NCBI RefSeq assembly: GCF_901538355.1 | Contig: NZ_LR593887.1 | Span: 2,580,920-2,644,919 of the forward strand | DNA length: 64,000 nt | From: Tuwongella immobilis | Lineage (GTDB): Bacteria > Planctomycetota > Planctomycetia > Gemmatales > Gemmataceae | Direction: 5' to 3' | Shown: piece after piece, positions 44,897-55,109 of the stretch | Layout of the letters: each line of letters begins with the position of its first letter | Position numbering within the stretch: position 1 is the first letter of the stretch | Program-made: the position numbers and the translations under genes | The notes under the pieces: generated by a model | The model's database searches: none | What the model saw: only the letters and a program-made list of their open reading frames with translations | What the model was told of the DNA's origin: nothing

Positions 44897-46837
44897 TTAC
44901 CCGCCGAACACACGCACGACAATCAGGCTGACATTATCATTGCTGTTGGCCAGATTCGCGCGGTTGATGAGCCGGCGCGCGGCGGCTTCGGCCCCGCGTG
45001 CGGCAGTCAGTTCGGCGGCGATCTGCTCCGGTTTGACGGCGTTGGTCAATCCATCGGAACAAACCAAGAGCCAATCGTTGGTTCGCAGCGTCGCAAACAC
45101 CAAATCGGGTTCCACTTCGGGGCGACCACCCAGTGCTTGTTGCAATTCGGCGCGGCGGGGGTGGTTCTCGGCTTCTTCGGGAGTGATGCGGCCCAGTTCG
45201 ACCAATCGCTGGACCAGTGTTTGATCCCGGGTCAACTGCATCAATTTCCCCTGGCGGAACAGATAGACGCGACTGTCGCCGACGTGACCGATATAGAGTT
45301 GATCGTCTTCGATCAGGACGACTTCGGCGGTACAGCCCATGCCCTGCACGCCGTAGCCTTCTCGGGCAGCATGGTAGATGCGGCGATTAACTTCGCGCAT
45401 GGCTTCCAGAATGACTTGGCCACGATCTTCGCGCTGGGGGATCGGTTCGGGGCCGCCGAGTGAGCCGGAGTCGGTCGTTCGATTATCGTCCCACGGGGTG
45501 CGGCGGCGATTCTGCAAATTCAATGGCGTGACATCGGTGGGAGTGGTGCGAATCATGGAACTGGGGGCCGATCGGAACGGCGAGCCGCCATTGACCAGCG
45601 TGCCCAGCGGTGGATTTTGCAGCATCAGCGTCCGCAGCGATTGAATCGCCATCCCGGCGGCAATCTCGCCACACTCCATGCCGCCCATGCCATCAGCCAG
45701 CAGAATCACGACTTTCTCTTCGACATCGTCCAACCGGCCTTCGGTGGTATGCAGCACGGCAATCGCATCTTCGTTGCCACTGCGGACCATGCCGGTGGAG
45801 GAATGGGCGGCAATCTCGAAGCGACCTCCGCTTTGTCGGCGGCGGCAGACTTCCAACATGTGGATCAATTCGCGGAATCCGCTGGCATCTTCGAGCGCGG
45901 TTGCGGGTGTTGGAAATCGGTGCGGAATCTCGCTGCGGAAGGTTTTCCCGATCAGTCGGCCAATCAGCGGCGACGCCTCCGGAAATTGCTCCAAGAAGTT
46001 GCGAGGATTCCCCGGCGAAATGAAATCGCTCTTCATCAGCGGTCGCGCTTGATACAGCGAATAAATTAGCGCGCCAAAGGAATATAAATCGCTCCGCGGT
46101 TCGACCGCACTGGGGGCAATTCGCAACTCGGGAGCATCGTACAAACTATCCCGTGGTGGTAACTGACGGGGCAGCGGCAACGGCAGAAAGTCGGCAATCT
46201 CGCGAATCACGGCGCGACCATCGGCGGCGATCACAACCCATTCGGGGCGAATGCCTTGCGCCAATAAGCCATTGCGATGCAAATAACGAATCGCACTTGC
46301 GAGTTGCAGCAACCAGGTGAAGCGCTCATTGCTCGACGATTCGGGGTGATGCCAGGCTTCGAGCAAGGGGCGACCGGTGGGATATTCTTCGACCAGATAG
46401 ACAAATTCGCCTTCGGTAAACGAATCAATCACGCCCGGCAATTGTCGATGCGGCGACTGATCCAGAATGGCTCGTTCCCAATCCGGATGCGGCCAGTTGG
46501 AACGCGATTGCAGTTGCATCCGAACGGTCGGTTTATTCGCTAACGACGGTTCGGGGAGATTCGAGAGCACTGGTAGTTCGGCCGTCGCGGTGGTGTTTTC
46601 GGATTCCAACTCGCTTGCGACAGTCGGGACGGGATGCGAGGTCGTTTCGGCGACTGAAGTTGGATTGGCGGGGGGAGTCGAATCGGCAGAGGCCACCGAC
46701 AGCGGTTTCGCTCGAATGATTCGGACTTCGACCGGCTTCGGGCCACCCGCGTTGCGATCCCAGGCACGAAATCGCTGTGTGCCCGCAAATTCCCACAAAC
46801 AGGCATCCAACACATACCGATTAGCGAGAACGATCAT
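44897..46837 (-). CDS. Pseudokinase fused to PP2C-type phosphatase
   Basis: This encodes 646 residues. Residues 110-330 resemble a Ser/Thr kinase fold: FVYLVEEYPTGRPLLEAW, LASAIRYLHRNGLL, DAPEL (APE, 235-237) and SDLYSFGALIYSL. The catalytic loop reads QGIRPEWV (194-201) in place of HRDLKPxN, DFG is replaced by IADF, and no Gly-rich loop is seen, so it is a pseudokinase. Residues 339-646 form a PP2C phosphatase with all metal-site motifs: VRSGNEDA, LADGMGG, GHVGDSRVYL, CSDGLTNAV and SNDNVSL. A Thr/Ser/Pro-rich linker lies at 45-110. It is cytoplasmic and probably dephosphorylates Ser/Thr phosphoproteins under control of the pseudokinase. Confidence 0.88.
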   Translation of the reverse strand: MIVLANRYVLDACLWEFAGTQRFRAWDRNAGGPKPVEVRIIRAKPLSVASADSTPPANPTSVAETTSHPVPTVASELESENTTATAELPVLSNLPEPSLANKPTVRMQLQSRSNWPHPDWERAILDQSPHRQLPGVIDSFTEGEFVYLVEEYPTGRPLLEAWHHPESSSNERFTWLLQLASAIRYLHRNGLLAQGIRPEWVVIAADGRAVIREIADFLPLPLPRQLPPRDSLYDAPELRIAPSAVEPRSDLYSFGALIYSLYQARPLMKSDFISPGNPRNFLEQFPEASPLIGRLIGKTFRSEIPHRFPTPATALEDASGFRELIHMLEVCRRRQSGGRFEIAAHSSTGMVRSGNEDAIAVLHTTEGRLDDVEEKVVILLADGMGGMECGEIAAGMAIQSLRTLMLQNPPLGTLVNGGSPFRSAPSSMIRTTPTDVTPLNLQNRRRTPWDDNRTTDSGSLGGPEPIPQREDRGQVILEAMREVNRRIYHAAREGYGVQGMGCTAEVVLIEDDQLYIGHVGDSRVYLFRQGKLMQLTRDQTLVQRLVELGRITPEEAENHPRRAELQQALGGRPEVEPDLVFATLRTNDWLLVCSDGLTNAVKPEQIAAELTAARGAEAAARRLINRANLANSNDNVSLIVVRVFGG

Positions 46838-46958
46838 CGCAACTCACGCGCACCAAGTGTGAAGGTCGAAAAAACAGCGACGGGCAAGGGCGCGTGCAAA
46901 CGCCTCATGCTGATCCTGAGAACTTTGTCATGATTTGTCAAGGTGCCAGAAGCGAAAG

Positions 46959-46991
46959 ATCGCGGATCATCGAAAATCAATGATCCGCGAT
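46959..46991 (-). terminator. Stem-loop downstream of clpX
   Basis: ATCGCGGATCAT (46959-46970) pairs with 46980-46991, a 12-bp stem with a nine-base loop. It lies 38 bases after the clpX stop in the minus direction. A short T-containing stretch follows on the minus strand. Confidence 0.6.
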
Positions 46992-47028
46992 TCCGTGCAA
47001 TCGGTATTTCGAACCCGTGTGGGTCGGG

Positions 47029-48324
47029 TTACGCGCTCTTCTTGTCCGGCGTTTTGCCATCAAACAGCGAGCGTTCGCCGCGAACCACTTCATCGGTCAC
47101 AATATGCTGACCTTTGTTTTCCAGGTCGGGCAGTTCGTACATGACATCGAGCATGATCTCTTCGACGATGCTGCGAAGACCACGAGCGCCGGTGTCCTTC
47201 GCTTTGGCGCGGCGGGCGATTTCTCGCAGGGCGCTTTCTTCGAAGATGATCTCGCTGCCTTCCATTTCAAACAGCTTTTTGTACTGCTTGACCAAGGCGT
47301 TTCGCGGCTCGGTGAGAATGCTGATGAGAGCGTTTTCATCGAGCGGATCGAGCGGTGACAGCACTGGCAAGCGGCCGACGAATTCCGGAATCATCCCGAA
47401 CTCGATCAAGTCGTCGCTGGTCACTTGGGCCAGCAATTCGGCGGTGTCCTTTTCGCGATGCTCGGCAGATGCCCCGAAGCCAATCGTCTTGCGACCGATG
47501 CGGCGTGAAATAATGTCGGTCAGACCGACGAACGTGCCGCCGCAGATGAACAGAATGTTCGACGTATCGATCTGGATGTATTGCTGTTCCGGGTGTTTGC
47601 GGCCACCCTGCGGGGGGACATTCGAGATCGTCCCTTCGAGCATCTTCAGCAAGGCTTGCTGCACGCCTTCGCCGGACACGTCGCGGGTGATGCTGACATT
47701 CTGGCTGGTCTTGGCAATCTTGTCGATTTCGTCAATGTAGACAATCCCGCGTTGAGCGGCTTCGACATCGAAATCGGCGGCGTGGAGTAGCTTCAGCAGC
47801 AAGTTTTCCACGTCTTCGCCGACGTAACCCGCTTCGGTGAGGGTGGTTGCGTCACCAATCGCGAAGGGGACATCCAACACCTTGGCCAATGTGCGGGCCA
47901 ACAGCGTCTTGCCCGAGCCGGTTGGCCCGATGAGCAGAATGTTCGACTTATCCACTTCCACTTCCGAGCGACCGCCTTCACCCAAGCTCAATCGCTTGTA
48001 GTGGTTATGGACGGCGACCGAAAGCACCTTCTTGGCCCGTTGTTGCCCGATGACATAGGCATCGAGACGTTCTTTGAGCGAACGGGGCGAAGGGATGTTG
48101 GCGAGTTGGGAGCGGTTGGGACCGCGACGGCGTTTTTCTTGGTCGATAATCGACTGGCACAGTTCGATGCATTCGCCGCAGATGTACACATCACCGGGAC
48201 CCTCGACGAGCGGCCCGACATCCCGGTGGCTCTTACGACAGAACGAGCAATAGGCGTTGCGATTGCGTCCGGTATTGCCGGTCGGTCGCCGTCCACCATT
48301 GTCACCGGAATCTTTAGTAGCCAT
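47029..48324 (-). CDS. clpX: ATP-dependent Clp protease ATP-binding subunit ClpX
   Basis: This encodes 431 residues from the ATG at 48324, with GGGAG five bases upstream. ClpX unfolds tagged proteins for ClpP. The N-terminal zinc domain has CSFC and CGEC. The AAA+ core has Walker [12 protein letters not shown], pore loop [13 protein letters not shown], Walker [11 protein letters not shown], and sensor 2 [13 protein letters not shown]. The length is typical. clpP is not adjacent, unlike in many proteobacteria. Confidence 0.97.
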   Translation of the reverse strand: MATKDSGDNGGRRPTGNTGRNRNAYCSFCRKSHRDVGPLVEGPGDVYICGECIELCQSIIDQEKRRRGPNRSQLANIPSPRSLKERLDAYVIGQQRAKKVLSVAVHNHYKRLSLGEGGRSEVEVDKSNILLIGPTGSGKTLLARTLAKVLDVPFAIGDATTLTEAGYVGEDVENLLLKLLHAADFDVEAAQRGIVYIDEIDKIAKTSQNVSITRDVSGEGVQQALLKMLEGTISNVPPQGGRKHPEQQYIQIDTSNILFICGGTFVGLTDIISRRIGRKTIGFGASAEHREKDTAELLAQVTSDDLIEFGMIPEFVGRLPVLSPLDPLDENALISILTEPRNALVKQYKKLFEMEGSEIIFEESALREIARRAKAKDTGARGLRSIVEEIMLDVMYELPDLENKGQHIVTDEVVRGERSLFDGKTPDKKSA

Positions 48325-48508
48325 GCATGCTCCCGTCTAAACTCTGGCACGATCGCAACTGGCCGATCGCGGCAATGCACCCTAGTTGACTCATCCTGCT
48401 TCGAGAAAACAAGCCCAACCCGGCAAGTTCATCCGACGGGGCAATTCAGGCAGAATTGCATTCGGTGGATGACTTGAATATTCGGATCGCGTACCAAGAG
48501 GCGATTGA

Positions 48509-48898
48509 TTATTTCGTCGCGTCTGGCGGATCCAAATCCGGCTCAATCTCAAGGATGGATGATGGATCTTCCTTCGGGAGTTCCCGAGGAGGTTGTGGTT
48601 GCGATGCAGGCGACGGGTCGCCCGGAGCACCCGGTCGTTTCCCGGATGCCGGCGGAGTTTTCCCGACCACCCGATGGGCGACACGAGCCCGAATGGCCTC
48701 GTATTCCTCTCGGGTGAGTTCTCCATTTTCATAGAGTTTGCGGTACGATCCCAAGGATTCGTTGGGTTGATCCGACAATTGCCGTTTCTTCCAACGGTCC
48801 AACCACGTGAGAATTCCGGCTCCCAGCAGCAGCGTGAGGATGAGTAACCCGGCTGCTGCCAAGAAATTCTGATTTTGCAGAATGTTCGCCAGAATCAT
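48509..48898 (-). CDS. Small membrane protein with SHOCT-like motif
   Basis: This encodes 129 residues with GAGG seven bases before the ATG. One N-terminal transmembrane helix (FLAAAGLLILTLLLGAGIL) is followed by a basic segment, then YRKLYENGELTREEYEAIRA, a SHOCT-like short C-terminal helical hairpin. The last 45 residues are Pro-rich and acidic (PQPPRELPKEDPSS). Function unknown. It lies 184 bases downstream of clpX on the same strand and could be in a long transcript with it. Confidence 0.7.
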   Translation of the reverse strand: MILANILQNQNFLAAAGLLILTLLLGAGILTWLDRWKKRQLSDQPNESLGSYRKLYENGELTREEYEAIRARVAHRVVGKTPPASGKRPGAPGDPSPASQPQPPRELPKEDPSSILEIEPDLDPPDATK

Positions 48899-49168
48899 GA
48901 CGTACCTCGCCGGAGAGCAAAGACATGATTTCCCGAATTTCGATCGGTCAATTCACTCGAACTCATCGGCACTTGGATTACCTGCTCGCACTCGATTATA
49001 TCCCTGCCTGAGTGCGGAGCATCAATCCCTTTAGCCAGATTTCGACACTTCTTCCAGAGGCTCCCCGCAGGATTGGTAGACTCGCGCAAAGTCGGCAATT
49101 CGCTGCGTTCGGGAGCTTCTGTGACTTGTGCATTTTGGGTGAATCCCCGCAAATGCGTCGGCTCGCCA

Positions 49169-50278
49169 TCATCCCTGGGCGGTGGCCACCGATGGGGTGG
49201 CATTTGCGGTCGCCCCATTCGCGCTGGTCGAGCTTTCGGGCGAGAATTGTTCGTAGGCTTCGCGGATGAGTTGCTCGGTCTCTTCCCAGCCGATGCAGCC
49301 ATCGGTGATCGAGACGCCGTATTGCAACTTGCAGGGATCGACCAATTTTTGTGCACCGGCGACGAGATTCGATTCGAGCATCAGCCCGAAGATGGCTTCG
49401 TTCCCTTCGATGCGTTGACGCAGCACATCTCGCCAGGCGGTGGATTGCTTCCGATAGTCTTTTTCGGAATTGGCGTGCGAGCAATCGATCATCAATCGCG
49501 GGGGGAGTCCTGCGCTCTCCAGCTTGCGGGCGGCTTCGAGCAGATGCTCTCGGGAGTAATTCGTCCCGGAACGGCCACCGCGAAGAATCACATGCCCCCA
49601 GCTATTTCCCTTGGTTTGCACGATGCAGGTGCGACCCGTGGAATCGATCCCCACAAAAGCGTGCGGCTGTCGTGCGGAGAGCATGGCGTCGATGGCCACT
49701 TGCAAACTGCCATCGGTGCCATTCTTGTAGCCGACGGGCATCGACAAGCCGCTGGCCATTTGGCGGTGCGTGGGGGATTCGGTGGTGCGTGCCCCGATGG
49801 AGGCAAGGGTGACGAGGTCGGCGATGTATTGCGGCGTGATCGGTTCGAGCATTTCCGTGGCGACGGGCATGCCCAGTTCGTTGACCTGATTCAGCAGTCG
49901 GCGGGCGATCTTCAGCCCAGATGCGACATCGAACGTGTCGTTCAGATGCGGGTCGTTAATCAGACCTTTCCATCCGACGGTCGTTCGTGGCTTCTCGAAA
50001 TAGACCCGCATCACCAGTTGCAAGCGATCGTTGACATCATCGGCTAATTGCTTGATTCGGGCGGCATATTCCATGGCCGCGTCCGGGTCATGGATGGAGC
50101 AGGGGCCCACGACAATCAGCAATCGTTTGTCATCCCCACGGATGATCCGCTTGACATCTTCCCGACCCGCGACCACCGTGCGATTGGCCGCCTCGCTCAT
50201 CGGCAAGGCTTCCATGAGATCACAGGGCGGAATCAGCGGGATCGTGGCTTGCACGTTCAAATCTTTAGTCGGTTGCAT
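49169..50278 (-). CDS. 3-deoxy-7-phosphoheptulonate synthase, class I
   Basis: This encodes 369 residues from the ATG at 50278. It condenses phosphoenolpyruvate and erythrose-4-phosphate to DAHP, the first shikimate step. Family motifs are VGPCSIHDPDAAMEYA, EMLEPITPQYIADLV, GARTTESPTHRQMASGL, GYKNGTDGS, LRGGRSGTNY and MIDCSHANSEKDYRKQ. It matches the AroF/AroG/AroH type; which feedback class cannot be told. The C-terminal 20 residues are Ala/Thr/Ser-rich and non-conserved. Confidence 0.96.
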   Translation of the reverse strand: MQPTKDLNVQATIPLIPPCDLMEALPMSEAANRTVVAGREDVKRIIRGDDKRLLIVVGPCSIHDPDAAMEYAARIKQLADDVNDRLQLVMRVYFEKPRTTVGWKGLINDPHLNDTFDVASGLKIARRLLNQVNELGMPVATEMLEPITPQYIADLVTLASIGARTTESPTHRQMASGLSMPVGYKNGTDGSLQVAIDAMLSARQPHAFVGIDSTGRTCIVQTKGNSWGHVILRGGRSGTNYSREHLLEAARKLESAGLPPRLMIDCSHANSEKDYRKQSTAWRDVLRQRIEGNEAIFGLMLESNLVAGAQKLVDPCKLQYGVSITDGCIGWEETEQLIREAYEQFSPESSTSANGATANATPSVATAQG

Positions 50279-50385
50279 GGCGAGCTCTCGTACACGAGCG
50301 ATCCAGGCTCGGAGGAACGACGACCCATCATGGATCGGCATGAACAGGAATTGTAGCAACAATTGGGAAAATCGATCAGAGTGGC

Positions 50386-51324
50386 TTAGGCACCCGGCCA
50401 GCGATACGCTCGGGCGGCGTTGCCCGCAAAAAACTTGCGGTACGCTTCCTGACCTTGGTCGCGGAAAAAGGCATCGACGATGCCAAACACGGTCGCCAGC
50501 GGAGCGAATCGCTCGCTGACGGGCCAGTCGCTTCCAAAGATTAGGCGATCGGGACCGAAGGTGTCCCACAGAACATGCAGAACGGGGCGATAGAATGCGG
50601 GATCGGCAGGGACGGGCGCATTGGCGGGGCGACGTTGAGCGGCACCGCCGACCAACGAAGAGACCTTGCAAAAGACATTGGAATGTTTCGCCGCCATGGT
50701 CATCCCCTGGATCCACTCAGCAGGAGGAGCCTTGCCATCAATCGGCAGGTTCGCGCAATGATTGATCAAAATGCGCAAATCTGGGAGCGCCTTGGCCAAC
50801 TGATTGACCAGCGGCAGCATTCCGGGGCCGCCGTTGATGTCCAATTCCCGATTCGCTTCGCTGAGTTGTTTGAGGTCGCGCAGCACCGGCGATGCGCGAT
50901 CGAGTTTGTCGAGTTGATCTGCATTCAAGCGCATCCCCAACCAGCGATTGGACTTGCGGAATCGCTCCAACTGTCCGGCGAACTCCGGTGTGCCGGCTGC
51001 GAGTCGGCCAACGATTCCCGGAATCGATAACGGGCCGCCCTTCAGATCAAGCAGCCACTGATTATCCTCCACCCAGGAACTCGCTTCGACGATGACGGTG
51101 CCGGTAATCCCCAACGGTTTGGCGACCGCGTGATAATCGGCCGGGAGGACGCGGCGATACAGCAGCTTATCCGCTTTGCCGGGCCAGGGGACGCCTACCG
51201 GGCGGGTGGGATCGTAAAAATGCGTGTGACAATCCAGAATCGAATCCGATTCGTTCGCCCAAGCGGGTACACTCAGTGCAGCCGCGGCAGAAACGGCCAG
51301 AAATTGGCGACGACTCGGATGCAT
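50386..51324 (-). CDS. Tat-exported amidohydrolase (Amidohydro_2 type)
   Basis: This encodes 312 residues. A twin-arginine signal (SRRQFLAVSAAAALSVPAWA) precedes a TIM-barrel metal-dependent hydrolase. LDCHTHFYDPTRP holds the HxH metal ligands, ILINHCANLP the later His, and LIFGSDWPVS the catalytic Asp. It resembles the L-fuconolactonase/2-pyrone-4,6-dicarboxylate lactonase group. Substrate unknown; export suggests an external sugar lactone. GGGAG precedes the ATG. It faces the flavodoxin gene, which starts 35 bases away on the other strand. Confidence 0.88.
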   Translation of the reverse strand: MHPSRRQFLAVSAAAALSVPAWANESDSILDCHTHFYDPTRPVGVPWPGKADKLLYRRVLPADYHAVAKPLGITGTVIVEASSWVEDNQWLLDLKGGPLSIPGIVGRLAAGTPEFAGQLERFRKSNRWLGMRLNADQLDKLDRASPVLRDLKQLSEANRELDINGGPGMLPLVNQLAKALPDLRILINHCANLPIDGKAPPAEWIQGMTMAAKHSNVFCKVSSLVGGAAQRRPANAPVPADPAFYRPVLHVLWDTFGPDRLIFGSDWPVSERFAPLATVFGIVDAFFRDQGQEAYRKFFAGNAARAYRWPGA

Positions 51325-51359
51325 CGACTCTCTCCCAACTGATGGTAAGGATCATTCGC

Positions 51360-51920
51360 ATGGGCAAGGTACTGGTATTGTATCATTCTGCAACTGGAAA
51401 TACTGCGAAGATGGCGAAGTATGTCGCCGAGGGGGCCAGCCGAATCGATGGCATCGAAGTCCGATGTTTGAGCGTCGAATCCGCCACCGCAGAGGATGTC
51501 ATCTGGTGCGATGGCATGGCTTTGGGTAGTCCCACCAACATTGGCTTGCTCGCTTGGGAAATGAAGCGATTCTGGGATGTCACCCTTGCGCCCCATTGGA
51601 TGAAGTTGGACGGCAAGATCGGCTGCGCTTTCTCCAGCGCGGGCGGCTACGGCGGCGGTCAGGAACTCACCTGCCAATCGCTGATGACGGTCATGCTCAA
51701 CTACGGCTTTCTGGTGTTCGGCGTCACGGATTATGTCGCCAAAGCGACAACTGCCCATTACGGGGCGATCACAGTCCGCGAGCCGCGCGAAACAGCGCAT
51801 CAAGATGCCTGTCGAATGCTGGGGCAACGCTTATCCGAATGGGTGGGCTACTATGTCGATGGGCGGGCGGAATTGCATCCAGGGCCAAAATACGCGAGCC
51901 GCAACAACGGAAGCGAGTGA
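51360..51920 (+). CDS. Flavodoxin/WrbA-like NAD(P)H:quinone oxidoreductase
   Basis: This encodes 186 residues from the ATG at 51360, with AAGGAT seven bases upstream. The FMN phosphate-binding loop is VLVLYHSATGNTAKMAKYV. GMALGSPTNIGLL and FSSAGGYGGGQELT are typical flavin-contact loops of the WrbA/flavodoxin-like family. It is cytoplasmic and likely does two-electron quinone reduction. The stop codon overlaps the next start (TGATG), so the next small gene is translationally coupled. Confidence 0.87.
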   Translation: MGKVLVLYHSATGNTAKMAKYVAEGASRIDGIEVRCLSVESATAEDVIWCDGMALGSPTNIGLLAWEMKRFWDVTLAPHWMKLDGKIGCAFSSAGGYGGGQELTCQSLMTVMLNYGFLVFGVTDYVAKATTAHYGAITVREPRETAHQDACRMLGQRLSEWVGYYVDGRAELHPGPKYASRNNGSE

Positions 51921-52189
51921 TGGGAATGCTCGACGACTATTTGAATACCAAAGTGGTCATTGATATGCGAAGTTCGTTTGTCTGTTTGGGGACATTGATC
52001 CGCATCGATGAGCACTTTCTGGAATTGAAGAACGCGGATTTTCACGACTTGCGGGATACCGACACGAACCGCGAAAACTATGTTGCCGCGTCCATCGCCA
52101 CCGGTATCAAGCGCAACCGCAAGCGGGTCATGCTGTTCCGAGATGAAATCGTCGCCATCTCGAAGCTCGAAGATGTCGTCGATGGGTAA
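51920..52189 (+). CDS. Small Sm-fold-like protein, unknown function
   Basis: This encodes 89 residues; the start overlaps the flavodoxin stop by one base (ATG at 51920; a second in-frame ATG at 51926). The pattern LNTKVVIDMRSSFVCLGTLI, then RIDEHFLELKNADFHDL, resembles the Sm1 motif (strands 1-3 with a Gly between strands 1 and 2 and an Asp/His before strand 3). RVMLFRDEIVAISKL resembles Sm2, where a basic residue precedes two strands. This is a reading of the pattern, not a proven family. If right, it could bind RNA or form a ring. Confidence 0.65.
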   Translation: MGMLDDYLNTKVVIDMRSSFVCLGTLIRIDEHFLELKNADFHDLRDTDTNRENYVAASIATGIKRNRKRVMLFRDEIVAISKLEDVVDG

Positions 52190-52323
52190 CGCATTCCGAC
52201 AGTTGAAACGCTCGTTTCGGGAATCCGCGTGATTTGCGTGTAACCGATCGACCCCTGGGGAGTCCAAGCCAGGGTGATCGCAAACGATTGTTTCGGTTAT
52301 CGAGCTTTCCACACGGGTGAACC

Positions 52324-52887
52324 ATGCGAATGATGACGGGATGGATCTGGGCGGTATTGTCGGCAGGCTTGGTGGCTTCTGGCTGCGACGCCGCTCCGCC
52401 CAAACCACCGAAAGTCGGCGAGAAAGCGGCAGATTTCGAACTGTCCGCCATCGATGGTGACACCGTGCAACTGTCGAAGTTGACCAAAACGGCTCCGGTG
52501 GTCGTTGTCGTGATGCGCGGCTTCCCGGGCTATCAATGCCCGATTTGCAGTCAGCAGTTTGGCCAATTCGTCAACAAAGCCGAAGAATTTGGCAAAGCCG
52601 GCGTGCAAGTCGTGTTCGTTTACCCTGGCCCCTCAGCCGAATTGATGGAGCGGGCCAAAGCGTTTGTCAAAGGCCAAGATTATCCCGACCATTTCAATCT
52701 GGTCATTGATCCCGATTACGCATTCACGCAATCGTATGGCCTGCGATGGAATGCCCGCAATGAAACCGCGTATCCCTCGACATTCGTCGTCGATCGATCC
52801 GGGAAGGTGGTCTACGCCAAAGTCAGCACGACGCATGGTGGCCGCGCCGGAGTGCAAGAAGTGCTGAAAGCGTTACCGAAGGAATAA
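52324..52887 (+). CDS. AhpC/TSA-family peroxiredoxin-like lipoprotein
   Basis: This encodes 187 residues from the ATG at 52324. A lipoprotein signal ends in LVASGC, so it is anchored in the cell envelope. The thioredoxin-fold core has GEKAADFELSAIDGDTVQL. The active site GYQCPICSQQF has two cysteines separated by Pro-Ile, in a region where peroxiredoxins have the peroxidatic Cys. The resolving arrangement inside CPxC is also like thiol-disulfide oxidoreductases. YPSTFVVDRSGKVVYAK completes the fold. A role in envelope peroxide or thiol control is inferred. Confidence 0.85.
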   Translation: MRMMTGWIWAVLSAGLVASGCDAAPPKPPKVGEKAADFELSAIDGDTVQLSKLTKTAPVVVVVMRGFPGYQCPICSQQFGQFVNKAEEFGKAGVQVVFVYPGPSAELMERAKAFVKGQDYPDHFNLVIDPDYAFTQSYGLRWNARNETAYPSTFVVDRSGKVVYAKVSTTHGGRAGVQEVLKALPKE

Positions 52888-52985
52888 TTCGGGATTCGCA
52901 GGGAATCGAGCGAGTTGGGATGAATTTTTGACCAATTCGCGGGATTCGCTCGGGGTTGCTTGACGGGGGCACCCCCGCGACTTAG

Positions 52986-54506
<1,521 letters not shown>

Positions 54507-54532
54507 GGATTCTGCCGGCTGGAATTTCGCAG

Positions 54533-54563
54533 CGTCGGGATCAGCATCCCACTTTTCCCGACG
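54533..54563 (+). terminator. Stem-loop after thiC
   Basis: CGTCGGGA (54533-54540) pairs with TCCCGACG (54556-54563), 27 bases after the thiC stop. There is no T-run after it; TTTT occurs inside the loop next to the second arm. Confidence 0.5.
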
Positions 54564-54605
54564 ATGCGATTGACTTCGCCGCAGTTGCCGGTATACGATT
54601 CGGTT

Positions 54606-55025
54606 ATGAAAACCTTCCCGCGATTTCTGGCAGTGATTTGTAGCATTCTGGTGGCATTGCCGCCGGGGTGGTGCTGCACGGTCGCCGAAATCGTGCGAGT
54701 GGATGCGGTTGCGGATCCAGGCAATCATTCCGAGAACGATCATTCCGATCTCGGTGGTTGTTGCTGCTGTTCGGAAGAATCGGGGACGTGCCCGATTCCG
54801 AACGATTCGTCGAAACCCAATCCGCCCAAACAAAAGCCATGCTGCGAGCAGCCGCCGGTTACTCCGCAGACGATGGAAGGTTTTCCGGTTGATTTCCCAC
54901 CTGCGGTTATCCTATGGGAATTGGCGCCGATTTCGACTTGCGAAATCCAGCTGCCTGAACCCGAAGCGATCCTTGGCTCGACCGAGCCACCGTTGCACGT
55001 CCGTCATTGCGTTTGGCGATGTTGA
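54606..55025 (+). CDS. Exported cysteine-rich protein of unknown function
   Basis: This encodes 139 residues from the ATG at 54606. A signal peptide (FPRFLAVICSILVALPPGWC) is followed by an acidic, Ser-rich stretch with CCCC and a Pro-rich stretch with PKQKPCCEQPP. The C-terminal half is less unusual and ends CVWRC. Cysteine content suggests metal binding or disulfides. I do not recognise a family with certainty; similar short proteins occur in planctomycetes. The next gene downstream also encodes a Cys-rich exported protein, so the two may be linked. Confidence 0.7.
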   Translation: MKTFPRFLAVICSILVALPPGWCCTVAEIVRVDAVADPGNHSENDHSDLGGCCCCSEESGTCPIPNDSSKPNPPKQKPCCEQPPVTPQTMEGFPVDFPPAVILWELAPISTCEIQLPEPEAILGSTEPPLHVRHCVWRC

Positions 55026-55109
55026 TCGACCAGTCAACCCGTGAAGTTAAGTTCATGTGTGTGTGATTGTGTTTGATTGATTCGGCTTACTCAATGAAGG
55101 ATAATTCTC

